Positions 1 through 12,131 of a DNA stretch of 64,000 nt are shown here, in pieces. Source of the DNA: Bidens hawaiensis (Eukaryota > Streptophyta > Magnoliopsida > Asterales > Asteraceae). The notes beneath the pieces were generated by a model. That model saw only the letters and a list, made by a program, of their open reading frames with translations, was not told the DNA's origin and ran no database searches. The position numbers and the translations under genes are program-made. Every line of letters begins with the position of its first letter. Within the stretch, counting starts at the first letter, position 1. The stretch lies in contig JAIQDT010014625.1 in the NCBI GenBank assembly GCA_021521415.1, positions 46,735 to 110,734 of the forward strand, read 5' to 3'.

Positions 1-215
1 ACCAAAAAAAATTAAAAAATTCATTAAGATTCTCGGGTAAAAAAGTGTAGTCAATTTCAAAATGCAAACAATTATATGCTACTAATTATAAAAGAAAAAA
101 ACAAACAAACAAACCAATTTTAATTAAAGAATTACAAATATATATCTAGAGAAAAAGTTTTGCTATTTAATCGGTGAGAAGATACTAGTGCGAGTTAGAA
201 GTTGGTCACTGCTCT

Positions 216-391
216 TCACTGTTGCGTGAAGATCTCCATAACATCGACTTGGAAGCCACTCTCTAACGCTACCTCCACATCAGTTCCAATGCCAATTAAT
301 TCATGAGGTGATCTCTTCCTCTTGTTGCCTCCGTCTAAGTTAGAGATCCCCACACTCGTGGCCTTCTTCTTGATATTCGTTATATCGTTAT
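216..391 (-). pseudogene. Orphan terminal-exon-like segment, function unknown
   Basis: Read on the minus strand, a pyrimidine-rich tract ending in CAG (392-410) is followed by an open stretch of 58 codons ending in TGA at 216-218. It is rich in charged residues, has a basic KRKR patch, and ends in the residues MEIFTQQ. Composition and acceptor look like a real last exon. However, no upstream exon is visible between 392 and the divergent gene starting at 1037, so it is either a stranded fragment or chance. I do not recognise the family. The rest of 1-1036 is AT-rich and should contain the promoter and 5' leader of the next gene. Confidence 0.35.
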
Positions 392-1036
392 CTGAAAGAT
401 GAGAAAGAAATAAAAAATTGACACATTAAGAAAAAAAAGGTTCTAATTATGTATACTATCCTCATTTTCTTTTTATTTATTCTCTGTAACTATAAGACAC
501 CACTTTATTAAATCTAAATATTATAATCTTATATATTGAATTTATAAAATTATGAATTATATGCTATAACTACAAAATGTAAATCATTATTTATTATATG
601 ATAAAAAAAAACAATATGATTCTTTATATTATATGACATATATAATAATAAAAATATAAAAGAGAAGCTTCCCCTTTTTCTTTCTTATTTGGTCTACAAA
701 TGAAGCATTGAAGCAAATATTTAATAACAAAACTTTTATTATTTTTTATTTCCAACAAACTGTAGATGCACAATGTCAATTGTCAAACACTCCAATTTAT
801 TTACTAACTAAAAAAATATTAATTAATTATTAATATTATTAATAAATATGTCAACCCAGAGAGAGAAACTGAAGATCTTTTATAGATCTGCCTTGTGTTC
901 TTGTGAGCTTTCAAGCCCCTTATTCATAAATACATTCACAAGTTCTTCAATGCACAAACTTTCTTTCTTTAACTTTTAACACATAAAAATGTCAGCTTTA
1001 TATACTTAGAGTGATAGTGAGATATATAGAGATACA

Positions 1037-4000
1037 ATGTTCAAGTCTGCTAGATGGAGGAGTGACAAGAACAAGATCAAAGCTGTGTTCAAGTTGCAGT
1101 TTCATGCAACTCAGGTGAGTATATGGAGGATATCATTTGTCCCCAAAATAGTGCTTATAAGGTGTTATGAAACGAGTAATAGAGGAATTTAGAGGTGTGC
1201 ACAGTTCGGTTTTGGGTTAAAATTAAACCGAAAACCGAAACTTGGGTTGGTTTCGGTTTTGTCATTTGAGTTTGAAAATTTTGGCCGAAATAATGAATTT
1301 TGGGCTAGATTGTTTTGTTATTAATAACTAATTTGTTGTTATATATTTGTGCTGAAATATTTGAGTTACATTCTTAAAAAGTGCTTAAATAAAAAAAATG
1401 CAAATCTGGAAATTCTGTTTGGTTTTTTCTTTTTTTTAGTACATGCAAAACCAAAGTTAGGTTTTTACAAAAATATAAAACCAACCCGTAGGTTTTTGTG
1501 TCAGTTTGAATTGTATAGGGGTGTGCACGATTCACTTTGGGTCGGTTTTGGGTTAAAGTTAAACCGAAAACCGAAACTCGAGTTTGGAAATTGGCAAAAC
1601 CGAAACTTGGGTTAGTTTCGGTTTTGCCATTTGAGTTTGAAAATAAAGCCCCGAATAATGAATTTAGGCCTAAATCAGTTTGTTAATTAATGACTAACTG
1701 ATTGTTGTACATTTGTGATAATATTTGATTTACATATTTATTACATTTTTATAAACTCCTTAGTAAAAAATAAACAATGAAAATCTGGAAATTCGGTTAG
1801 GTTTTTTCTTTTTTTAGTACATGCAAAACCAAAGTTCGGTTTTTACAAAAATATTAAACCAAACTGTTGGTTTTTGTTTCAGTTCGATTTAATATGTATT
1901 AGTAGGCATTCTCCTTCTAAGAGTAACTAATTTATATAATTAATTTTTCATATTATTTCCAAAAAAGAAAAAAATGTAATTTTTTCACTATAGGTGCTAA
2001 TTTTTCACTAGGTCAAGATCTTTAGATATGTTAATGTACAAAGTACAAACCATAATAATGTAATATGATTATTGTTTTTGTATATGAAGTTAGCTGCAAT
2101 TGGAGGAGATGCATTAACAATAGCTGTGATACCTAGTGATGCTGGTAAGCCAACTGCAAGATTAGAGAAAACAAAAGTTAAAGATGGAAGTTGTTACTGG
2201 GAAAAACCACATTTTGAAACTGCGAAACTCACACAAGATCACAAAACTGGAAAGATCAACGAGAAAATATATCGGTTTATTGTAGCAACGGTATGAATTG
2301 TGTTCATGCTTCCTAATCAAGAATCTTGAATATTCTTGATTGGATATTAGTTATAATGTTATGCATTAATTTTTTATTTTATTTATTTATTTATTTTTTT
2401 GCAGGGTACTTCGGTTTTCGGAGTTGTTGGCGAAACGTCACTTGATTTTTCGAAGTATAGTGAGGCTGCAAAGGCTGCTTCTCTTTCTCTGCCTCTCAAG
2501 TATGCAAAATCCTCAAGTGTATTGCATGTGAGTCCTTTTATCATTTTGTTAATATTTGTCGGTGGATTGTTCGTTTAATCGTTCATGTTTAACGGTTGTA
2601 TATGTTTGTTTAACGCTAAACTAGGTATCAATTCAACGAGTGCAAGATCAAAGGTAAACATGGATTTTAAATTTTAATCATTTCATGATGTCGTTTAACA
2701 TATAACCGTAAAACTGTTACAGTGAGGTTAATGAAAGTGAAAATGTGGATGAAGATAATAAGGTTCATTTAAGTAATGGTGATATAGAAGAAGTAAGCCT
2801 CATATCACCCTACTAAATTTTAATATTTAGAAAAATTATGTTATGTGTGATTATATCTTTAAACAGGATCACGTGGTGTCAACCGATAACATTAGCAGAG
2901 ATCATGGTGCATCGAGTGTATCCGACATCACACTTTCAGGTTCCGATAGCAGCTCGGGACTCGATACACCATGGGAACCCGAATGTAAGAGCACTAAACG
3001 GGATTGGTTAGATGGTTCAGTTCATGAGTTAAGTACAGATGAAGAGGGGTCTCCAGATGGTGTCATAAAAAAACTCAAGGGCGAATTAGTCATTTTAGCT
3101 CGGCAGACTGAGGTATCGGAGATGGAGATTCAAACCCTTCGGAAACAGATTGTTAAAGAGAGCAAAAGAAGTCAGGATCTTTCAAAAGAAGTGGTTGCAC
3201 TTAAGGAAGAGTGTGAAAAGATGAAAGTAAAAGTCAATAGTAAGTTGTTGACCGAGGGAGGGGATTCGTTGGCTCTCGTGGACGAGCTGAGACAGGAACT
3301 GAATTATGAAAAGGATTTGAATTCCAATCTCCGGTTACAGCTTCAGAAAACACAAGAGTCAAACGCGGAGTTGATTCTTGCGGTTCGGGACTTAGAAGAG
3401 ATGCTCGAGTCAAGGTCAACGTCAAAGTCAAAATGTCAAGAAGTCAACGCTAAACCCGAGAGCGATGACGAAGATCAAAAGGCGTTAGAAGACATAGTTA
3501 AACAACATACTGGCATGAAAGATGCATATCTACAAGAGCAAAAGATAATCGATCTTTATAACGAAATAGAATTATACAAACGAGACAAAGACGAGCTTGA
3601 AACGCAAATGGAGCATATCGCTCTAGATTACGAGATTTTAAAGCAGGAAAACCATGACCTGTCTTACAAACTGGAACAAAGTCAACTTCAGGGACAGTTA
3701 AAGATGCAATATGAATGTTCGACATCTTACGCCACTGTAAACGAGCTCGAATCCAAGATTGAAAACTTACACAACGAGCTCAAATCAAAATGTAGTTCAA
3801 TTCAAGAAATGGAAACACAAGTCAAGAATTTGGAAGAAGAGTTAAGTAAACAAGCCGAGAGGTTTGAGGTGGATACGGAAGATTTAATCCGTGCTAAAGT
3901 CGAGCAAGAACAACGAGCTATTCAAGCGGAGGAGACTTTAAGAAAAGTCAAACTTCAAAATGCTAGTACAGCTGGCAAACTTCAAGAAGAGTTCAGAAAG

Positions 4001-4567
4001 TTATCGATACAAATGACATCGGCTTTTCGTGGAAACGAAAACGCAGCTATGAAAGCGATGGATGAAGCCGTTCAACTCAGGATAGAGAAAAAACACCTTG
4101 AAGAGATACTCAAGAAAGTCAAACAAGAGTTTGACCATCTCGGGAGCCAATACGAAGACAAAGTGGCTGATCTTTCAAACCAGGTTGAAAACTTATCACA
4201 AGAGTTAACACATCAAAAAGCAAGTTACAATGCCATGATAGAGGATCTTGATGGTGAATTAAGCGAGCGTGAAACCGAGATTCGTTTAGTGAAGGTGGAA
4301 CTCGAGAGTTTAGAGAACGAGTTTAGGGATTTGAAAAAGGTTAAAAGTGAGAAAGATAATGAAGTTGAGAGGCTGCAAATAGAGATAGAGAGGCTAAAGT
4401 CAAGATGTAATGACATGAAACAGTTTTGTAAGGAGAACGAGTTAGAGAACGAAAATTTGAAAAAACAGTCTTTTCAGTTAAAAGGTGACCTCAAGAAGAA
4501 AGATGAAGCTATTGTTAGTATTGAGAAAAGGGTCAAGGAAGGAAGCAAAACAATGCCAAGAAATAAA

Positions 4568-4607
<40 letters not shown>

Positions 4608-5862
4608 GTAATAAAACTGCCACTGTTTCTCGCAGCCCGAAAGAGGTCAACGGTATGAAAGACAAAGTCAAACTGCTTGAGGTGCATTTTCTAACTCATG
4701 TCTCACAATTTTTATTCCATTGTTATATTAGTGTAATAATTACTACATTAGTTATAGTTATAAAAGATATTATTACAATAACAATATAAATCGATTTAGG
4801 GGTTGTATGCATTAAAAAAAGTAGACTTTAGATGACTTTCAACCCTGTTTGACTGATTTGACCCGCACCCATTTTTAGCTTTTCTTTATTTTAATGTAGA
4901 AGCAACTTCAAATCAAGCTGTGAACCCGTTCATAAGTAAGCGGGTTGAAATTGTGTATACTTTGGCTAATTTTGAAATTTTGTTATAACCAGAATCAAAT
5001 AAATCTCAAGGAAATAGCATTAGAGCGCGCTGAAGCTTTATTTTTGGAGAAAGAAAAAGATCTTAAGCGTAAAATTGAAGACTTGGAGAGACGAGTAGCG
5101 GTTCTTGATCAAAACATTGAGAATCCACAGGTAACCTTTTAATGGGTCGGCTCGGTTTTGGGCTAAAACTGAACCAAAAACCGAAATGTTGGTTTTTGAG
5201 TTTTTGGTTTGGATTCTGTTTGGTTTCGGTTTTGCCTTTTGGACTTGAAGATTTTGGGCCGAAAAAGAAAGTTGGCCAATAATAACGAATTTGGGCCAAA
5301 ATTTTCTTGTCACTTAAAAACTAATTGATTATTATACATTTGGGTTAAAATATTTAAGTTAAACGTAAATTATTCTAAATTACTTAAAATTTAAAATAAA
5401 AATTAAAATCTATAAGTTCGGTTTGGAAGCCTCTTTTTTGTTTCAGTTCGGTTATTTCAGTTTGGATTTTTCGGTTTTTTCAGTTTCGGATCGGTTTATT
5501 TCGCTTTCATGCACACCCCTAGTTTATGATAAAAGTTTCAAAATATTGATTTTTTTTCAAATGCAAATGCCTGCAACTATCTTTATACGACACGAATGAT
5601 TAATCATCTTCAATCACAGGTATCTACAGCTCAAAATCCAAGCCCTGCCATTGAACTAGACGGAGATGAACAAACGTTTAAGGCGCCACCAGACGTAACG
5701 GAACTATTAAATAAAAACAAGTGCATGGAAGTAGAATTAAAGGAGATGCAAGAAAGATATTCAGAAATAAGCCTAAAGTTTGCAGAAGTAGAAGGTGAAA
5801 GACAACAACTTGTAATGAGTCTTAGAAACCTCAAGAATGCAAAGTTGATGGTACAAAGATAA
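1037..5862 (+). CDS. NT-C2 domain coiled-coil protein (myosin heavy chain-related type)
   Basis: Seven exons join in phase: 1037-1114, 2090-2290, 2405-2527, 2625-2653 plus 2723-2792 (one split codon), 2867-4681, 4993-5130, 5620-5862 (eight segments), giving about 898 residues. All borders are GT/AG. Residues 1-140 (start MFKSARWRSDKNKIK, then GKPTARLEK and GETSLDF) match the N-terminal C2-like NT-C2 domain of plant proteins such as At5g52280 and At1g63300. A Ser/Asp-rich linker follows, then long heptad-rich coiled coil from about residue 220 to 720. The C-terminus (MQERYSEISLKFAEVEGERQ) is the conserved end of the family. Such proteins are thought to tether membranes or organelles and the cytoskeleton; the molecular role is not established. 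The ATG at 1037 is chosen because it gives the conserved first residues. A run of about 14 Asn near residue 735 is unusual. Introns 1 and 7 (the latter before the last exon) hold dispersed repeats. Confidence 0.9.
1190..1890. repeat. Two tandem copies of a GGTGTGCAC-bordered dispersed repeat in intron 1
   Basis: Two successive units (about 1190-1515 and 1516-1890) each start with TAG(A/G)GGTGTGCAC and continue with AACCGAAAACCGAAAC-type sequence, a conserved middle, and a GGTTTTTG end. The border resembles hAT-type terminal repeats (inference). Related copies lie at 5142-5522, 13750-14133, 22363-22990 and 54149-54310. Confidence 0.55.
4562..4610 (+). repeat. AAT microsatellite inside coding exon (poly-Asn)
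   Basis: About 14 successive AAT codons near the end of the large exon of the NT-C2 gene encode poly-Asn between the coiled coil and a short basic linker. It stays in frame, so length changes would alter the protein without breaking it. Confidence 0.9.
5142..5522. repeat. GTGCAC-bordered dispersed repeat in the last intron of the NT-C2 gene
   Basis: Starts GGGTCGGCTCGGTTTTGGG and ends ATGCACACCCCTAG, the complement of the border seen at 1516. The interior has the same CCGAAA/TTTCGG alternation as the intron 1 copies. It lies between exon ends 5130 and 5620 and does not touch the splice sites. Confidence 0.55.
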
Positions 5863-8133
5863 TTGGCATCATGCTAAATAATAAAAATAATAATATGTAA
5901 ATTGGTATAAATGGTTTTTTACCCTGCAGATTAAGATTAGCATGCTAAGAGTCTCAATAATTATAAGTCTTTTTTTTTTTAACATTAGATTGTTTAAGGG
6001 TGTGTTGTTGTACTTCGTGCTTGAAAAGTGGTATGCTCTTGAATCTTGATTGAGTACAAGTTGATATAAAAAGGCATGGAGCTAAAAAGCCTGTGAAAGT
6101 TGCAATAATACCTTGCTTGTTTGATAAGGCTGCAGTTGCAAGCTTGTAATTGTCCTTCACTTTGTAAAGGGTATTTTAGTGATATGTGTTTGTTTTTCTT
6201 TATTATTATTATTTTTGAACTTTAGAAGTTTGTAAAACTAGGTTCAGTAACAATGTGAAATGACTTTTTTTGTTTCTCTCTACATTATCATATTTATTTA
6301 TATAGAATAAATTTTAAGTTTGGCGCCGCAAATAACCTCATTGGTCCACTTGGCGGCAGCTAATTCGCTACCTTTTTTGTTTTGTTTTAAATGTGATTTT
6401 TAAACGGTTATTCGTGTCGACTTGCTTCCGTAACTTCTGGGACTGTCAACGGTCGGGTTTTATCGTTTTTTTTTGTTTTAGTTCCAGTACCGTAGCGAAC
6501 GTAATTGTATCCGACTGAATTCGTGTCGACTTAGTGCCGCAATGCCCAGGACCGACAACGCTTGGGGACCAATCGAATGCTAATTTGGTTTTTGTTTTAA
6601 TTTTCTTTGTTTTGTTTTAGTTACAGTACCGTAACGAGCGTGACGAAAACCGGCTGAATTCGTGTAGACTCACCACATTTTGTTTTAGTTCCGGTACCGT
6701 AACGAAAACTGACAGATTGTCGATTTTGTTTTAAAAACATTCAAACAATTAAAATAAAGTGGCAGGTAAACGGGCAACAAGTTGAGCCACAATCAGTCAG
6801 TTACATTTTGAATAACAAAATCTATCCTACTAAAAACAAAGCTTTGGATTTTAGGGGTCAAAAATTACTATGCACGACTCACTAAACTCTATTCAACTCA
6901 TAAATATCATTTTATAATCCTTAATAGTTTGTTACTAGCTATTTAATATTTCTTTTATTCAACTCATACAATGGTTTCTTACCTTGTTTGCTATTAAGTT
7001 GTAATAAGTAATAACTTGCTATTAAGTTAGCAAGTTAACATTATTGTGGGTCAAAACAAGTCTCCTTTTTCAGTAGAGATTGTTTTTTTAATTTGTGATT
7101 GGGCCCAGAAGCAATCTCCTGTTTGAAAGAGACACATGAATGCATGATAAAAGAGAGAACAAAATTCTTTTTTTCTTTTTAAGTTTGGTTAGTTTGGGGT
7201 TTCCATCCTTTTTTTATTATCATTATTACACCTTTTTTCCCGGTTTAACATGAGAAAGCGTATAAATGACTCGAGTATTACACTAATACAAGGGTAATTA
7301 TTATTACAGCGCTTCATTTTTTATGACGTAATTACTCTACTTAAAATTTATAAAGCAATAAAAATTACTATAGTTATTTATACGTTTAGAAGATAAAACC
7401 CTATTCAAATGTATGAAGGTTGAAAGAATTTAGATGGTTAGTAGCTATTATAGCATTGGTTATTATTGGGAGGTGTTATTAGTGCATGTGTTAATGTAAG
7501 GATGTCAACAAATAAGTTTGTGAAAATATTAGATTTTTAGGTATTTCCCCTTCCTATTAGAGTATTGTTATAAACAACTATTTATCTAATAAAATATTAA
7601 ATAACTATTTATCCAATAAAATACTAAATTATGGAGCAAGAACACATTTAAAAATTAAAACAAACAACTTCACATATTCATATAAGGGAGGTGCACCCAC
7701 GTCATGCACACTTTTTTGTCTCTTAAAAGTACTTTTGATGATATAATAATCCATAATATAAAAATATAAATATAAACTTATTGCATGCAACTGTTCACAA
7801 TTTGAATGGATAACCGACGAACAAAATGGACTACGAATAAAACCAGAATGAGTTTCATCATTCATGTAGCAAACTTTGATTTTGATATTAATAAAAAACG
7901 TACATATAGATAATAGAATTAAACCGTGTTAACAATATACGGATAGGATAACAGATTATTAAATCACGATCACTCAAATGTTGGATACATAGATATAAGA
8001 TATAAAATACAAGTATCAGATACTTCATAACACATTAAGGAAATTTTACTAGTGTCACATGACATGTTATTAGTAAGCGAGCCCCCCTTTGGTTAGTTTA
8101 CACGTACGTGTATTCCTTTTGACAAACTATCAT
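5863..8133. other. Intergenic region with a degenerate repeated motif
   Basis: Contains the 3' trailer of the NT-C2 gene and then, at about 6330-6720, three or four imperfect copies of a block reading TTTTGTTTTAGTTCCAGTACC-like sequence followed by GTAACGAACGTGA and CTGAATTCGTGTCGAC. At 6824 the sequence TCTATCCTACTAAAAAC resembles a Helitron 5' end, but no matching 3' end was found nearby. From 6900 to 8133 I see only AT-rich sequence and the 3' flank of the next gene. Confidence 0.5.
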
Positions 8134-8996
8134 CTACATTTTGTGACAAATTAATCCAAGTATCGCTACTAAAGCCATTACGAATATGTGATCTACATGT
8201 GGCTCAATGATCACACACAAAACATCTTCACCTAAAGCAACGCCTGAAAATGATAGTTTTCTTTGTATCTGCATCACGAAAATGTAAACCTATTATTATT
8301 TATAATATAGAAACAAAGCGTGACACGTGTAAACTTAAAATTTTAATTAATCAAGTCTCACCACGGCCATAATTTGTCCTTCACCATCAACTATCTTGAA
8401 CTCAAAGTTATGAATCGATCCTTCAATTCTATGATTCATGCTACTTATACTTTGTGCTCCGTTAGTTCCAATCAAAACATCATAAACCAAGTCGTGAGTG
8501 AAAAAGCCTAAACTTTTTCCAACTTTAAACCATGGTTTGCAAGAATCTTTATCATTGTAACAATCCCATAGCCCGGATCGCAATAGTTTCTATAACATGG
8601 TTTGGAAAACAAAGTCATTTGGTTTCAATATCACTTAAATAAAACCCTAATTCGTATTAAATAAACATTCTTAATAATACATAATGAAAGCAATATGTCA
8701 CGATTCTAAGCGATCATATTCAACAATTGAAATTGAAATTAAGTTAATAATCATAAATTCGAATGTACCTTCCGAAGTATTGTGCATACAATGTTTCCAC
8801 GAAGATCCATCAAATAAACTTCACTTCTACACTTGCTATCGTAATTATCTATACGAAAAACGACTTCTCCATTGGAATTGTAAACCGTATACCCGTTTGA
8901 GTTTAGCACAAGTGATTTCATCCATATGGTATATGTTTCTCTTTGGGTTGAACAGGAAGAAGATGAAGAAGGTACACAAGGATGTATTTTAGCCAT
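8134..8996 (-). CDS. LURP-one-related protein (tubby C-terminal-like fold)
   Basis: Three exons read on the minus strand: 8996-8769, 8589-8362, 8268-8134 (76+76+44 = 196 residues), with GT/AG borders and continuous phase. The protein has the LURP-one layout: a conserved TYTIWMKSLVLNSNGYTVYN segment, F/Y-R-I-D-NY, DLRGN..CTILRK, then WFKV and FKIVDGEGQI. It ends with QRKLSFSGVALGEDV and a hydrophobic MALVAILGLI tail, where the family has its terminal hydrophobic helix. The length is usual for the family (about 190-220). LURP1 and relatives in Arabidopsis are linked to defence and are predicted to bind membranes; the biochemical role is unproven. Reading through the second intron gives an early TAA at 8347, so the last exon is easily missed. 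It stands alone, without an operon-like neighbour. Confidence 0.85.
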
Positions 8997-9929
8997 TTTA
9001 GGAAGAGAATTAGGTATTTCATGTAAGCATCATGTAGCATCCCATATAAATATAATTTTTAGAAATACATAGTGATGGGCTTCAACTATTAATAATATAA
9101 AATTGACAACATTTAACTTGCACTTTTTAGTTTAAATAAATATATAATAGAGAATATTTTAGAAAATTGAGTTTGAAATCAAACTTATTAGTTTTTGATA
9201 TTTTCTAGATATTTTTGTTAGTAGTCTGGCAGTTATCATTATATTCTATGCTAAATTCAACTTTGTACTATATTTGATTTTTATTTCATGAACAATTATC
9301 TATAATGTCATGCATAATGGTTAATTTTTCTTAATTGCTTTTTTAATTATTATTACTTCAAGACACGTATAAACATCATTCCTATTGCGCTCTTATAATG
9401 CTCGGGGTGGTGTATAGACTTTATCTGCCCCTATAATGTCACGCATTTGTTTTATTTGAAGCTAGTTGCTTCTATTTGTTTTTTTAAGCTAGTTGTTTGT
9501 ACATGACAATGTTAACATATTTTAATACCCTGGAGATAAAGGAGGGGCTTAATAATCTATTTAATTGTGGAGAGTGAGTGTTTACATCATCTTATTATGC
9601 TTAATTTATGTTTGGTGGGATGCTTATCCTTCCAAGAGGACTTGTTAGGATACATGTCTAATGATATCATATTATAACTTCTAATAAGTGATTTATATAT
9701 CTAAAAATATATATCTATGCATACATATCTTATGTGTATTAATAAATTATTTAATTTTATGTATAAACGCCTCTCAAAGTTAGTTTATAACAATTATAAT
9801 ATGATCATTCTAAATATATTGATAATTGTACAAACGAAAGAACTAATATATTAAGGCCCAGTTAAAATAAATAAGATGGTATATATAGCTTGATTTTAAA
9901 CACAAAATGAGAGTAAAGTTAAAATGCAA
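8997..9929. other. Upstream region of the LURP gene; otherwise nothing recognised
   Basis: AT-rich sequence that must contain the LURP gene promoter. No further exon, RNA gene or clear repeat was seen. Confidence 0.4.
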
Positions 9930-10340
9930 AGTGAGACAAAAATGAGAGGTGTGAGAAGGATTTATGGTCACACAAAAAACCTTCAAAAAGAATTCAAAAA
10001 ATAAAAAAATAAAAAATCATAACTCAATATATAAATAAAAAACGAAAAAAAATTTAAAAACCAAGATGTTTCCTCCGTCATTCCCGTTCCAAAAAAAAAA
10101 GCACGAAAAGACACAATGCGGAGAAAAAAGACACAATGCCGAAAATGAACAAACACGATGATAAACAAAAAAAAGAAAAAACACAATAGATCGCAAAATA
10201 TAACACAATACCAAACAAAATATGACACAATGTTAATTAATATAACACAATATCAAGAATAAAAGACACAATTAATGACGAAAATAAACATAAAATACAA
10301 TAATAAGCAAAAAGATACAATGATCTTTTTCACTCAACAT

Positions 10341-10371
<31 letters not shown>

Positions 10372-10552
10372 TAGAATGAGGAAGACGACGAAAACATTTT
10401 TGTGTTTTTACATTTTTGTCTTTGCATTAAAATTTGAGTTATGATTTTTTTATTACTTTTTTATTATTTTTTTCGAGGTTTTTTTTTATTATTATTATTT
10501 TTTTTTACAAATCCTTCTCATTCTTCTTATTTTTTTTTAGAATAACTTGACC
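9930..10552. mobile_element. MITE-like element with long inverted ends
   Basis: The left part (TGCAAAGTGAGAC, GAGAAGGATTTATG, then A-rich sequence and AATCATAACTCAA) is repeated inverted at the right (TTGAGTTATGATTTTTTTAT, long T tracts, AAATCCTTCTCATTCTTC). The interior holds many ACACAATG-type units (10100-10330) and a CT microsatellite near 10338-10370. No transposase is present. The family is unknown; the GAGAAGG ends resemble the TA-bordered elements at 29-31 kb only weakly. Confidence 0.6.
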
Positions 10553-11780
10553 CTACAAAATAAATTCAAATATATATATGAATGTATAACTCTTTAGATC
10601 GACAATATGACTTGTCATCATTAATGTAAAGAGTAATATAATATCTGAATTTGACTATACAATTGCAAAGTTTTGGTTTCATATGTATATATGTGCATAG
10701 AATATGAAGTGCTTTTACTAGATTTTCATGTCTTTTGATACAAGGGAACACCTCTATTACAAGTGACCTTTCATGTAACACTTTAGGCACCAACGTTAAA
10801 CAATGTCTACTGCATGGGCCATGCATGAATCATCAATACATATACACAAATCATACACTTCAATGACGGATCTAGAAGAAAAGTTGTGGGATAACGCAGA
10901 GTAAAACAATTTTGTTCAGGGAGCCGGTACATAAATATAGAAGACAAATTTTGTACTAAAAATATACTTCGCCAAAAAATTTGACGAGTAGCGTGGATTA
11001 CCCCTCAACCTATGCTAGATCCGTATTCATACATTTATTATCAAACTATGAATTACTATTTCATTAGACTTCTTTTTATTATAATATATGGATTTCATAT
11101 TTCAAATACAATGAACTCAGATTGCATGGCATAATTTCTATACCTAACCTCTTTTAAATCTCTAGATGTTATATTTTGTGAAACAATTCTATAAAACTTG
11201 GCAATTAATACGTACCTCTTTGTTAAATCATAAGACAATCATATGTAGTGAAAGATAAAAAAGTTCATATGATTTTCTGGTTAAAGTTTTCATTCTATTA
11301 AAGTACACACACATAGAAGGGTGAAATTACGTACAAAAACTTTTAATATGAGAGACGTAACTCTTAAGAAGCATTAGAGTAACTACTATATGATATTGTT
11401 TTGAACTAAAATAATAATAATTGTTCTAGTTCAAAACTATAACGGAATAAAATTTAAAGACGAGTCGGTAAAACATACATATATTCTTGAAAAGAATCAA
11501 ATGAAGAGAGGAAATTCACTTCTCCCGGTAACATAACATTTATTTATAGGAACACATGTTTTTGATGTTTTAGAGGTGGTTCCAACACACAAAACTTTTC
11601 AACGGCTCTCTTTGTTGGACCGAAACCAAACAATGAAGTTGACTTTCAAATTGATTTTAATTAACACAATACTTAATATTATCATTAATATAATTGAAAC
11701 TTAAAAAGTATAGTGTTTGTACATACACTCTAGTATTGTAATTTGTAAAACTATCATGTCTATTTAAAACTACCATACAC
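10553..11780. other. Intergenic, nothing recognised
   Basis: AT-rich sequence without a supportable gene. The short open frames here lack family motifs or splice context. Confidence 0.4.
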
Positions 11781-11794
11781 TATAGTATTGTAAT

Positions 11795-12131
11795 TTGCGA
11801 TTCCCAACTGATCTCATGGAGTGGGTTGAGAACTTGGCTTTAAGCGTACCCAAGAAAGAAATTGTGGGTGTGATTATATATGTTGCTTGGTGGGCAATTT
11901 GGAAGCTTCGAAATGATACCGTTTTCTTGAAAAGACGTATGAAGGATGCGTTGTTGTTTGATGAGGTTACGTACTTCACTTTGCTTTGGTATTCGAGTAG
12001 AAAGAGCAAGTGTAAAGCTAATTTGATGAGGTTACGTACTTCACTTTTATTCATGTAATTTTCCTTGTTTTTTGCCCGGCTAGTTTCTTGCTAGTCGGTG
12101 CTTTATATAATATCCGCCGTTCAAAAAAAAA
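11795..12131 (+). pseudogene. 5'-truncated LINE retrotransposon tail
   Basis: An open frame of 87 codons contains VAWWAIWKLRNDTVF, the conserved tail after the reverse transcriptase and zf-RVT region of plant L1-type elements. It is followed by a trailer with TTGCTAGTCGGTGCTTTATA and GCCGTTC, then a poly-A run ending at about 12131. This is the normal product of 5'-truncated LINE insertion. A possible target duplication is CTATTTAAA (near 11759 and 12138), but the left copy is not directly at the junction. Confidence 0.75.

Noticed and set aside
6824..6860. TCTATCCTACTAAAAAC as the 5' end of a Helitron
   Set aside because: No 3' end in the right orientation before the next genes, so only noted as a resemblance.
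8684..8992. A 102-codon plus-strand open frame over the LURP gene
   Set aside because: It is antisense to two confirmed coding exons and has no family motif.
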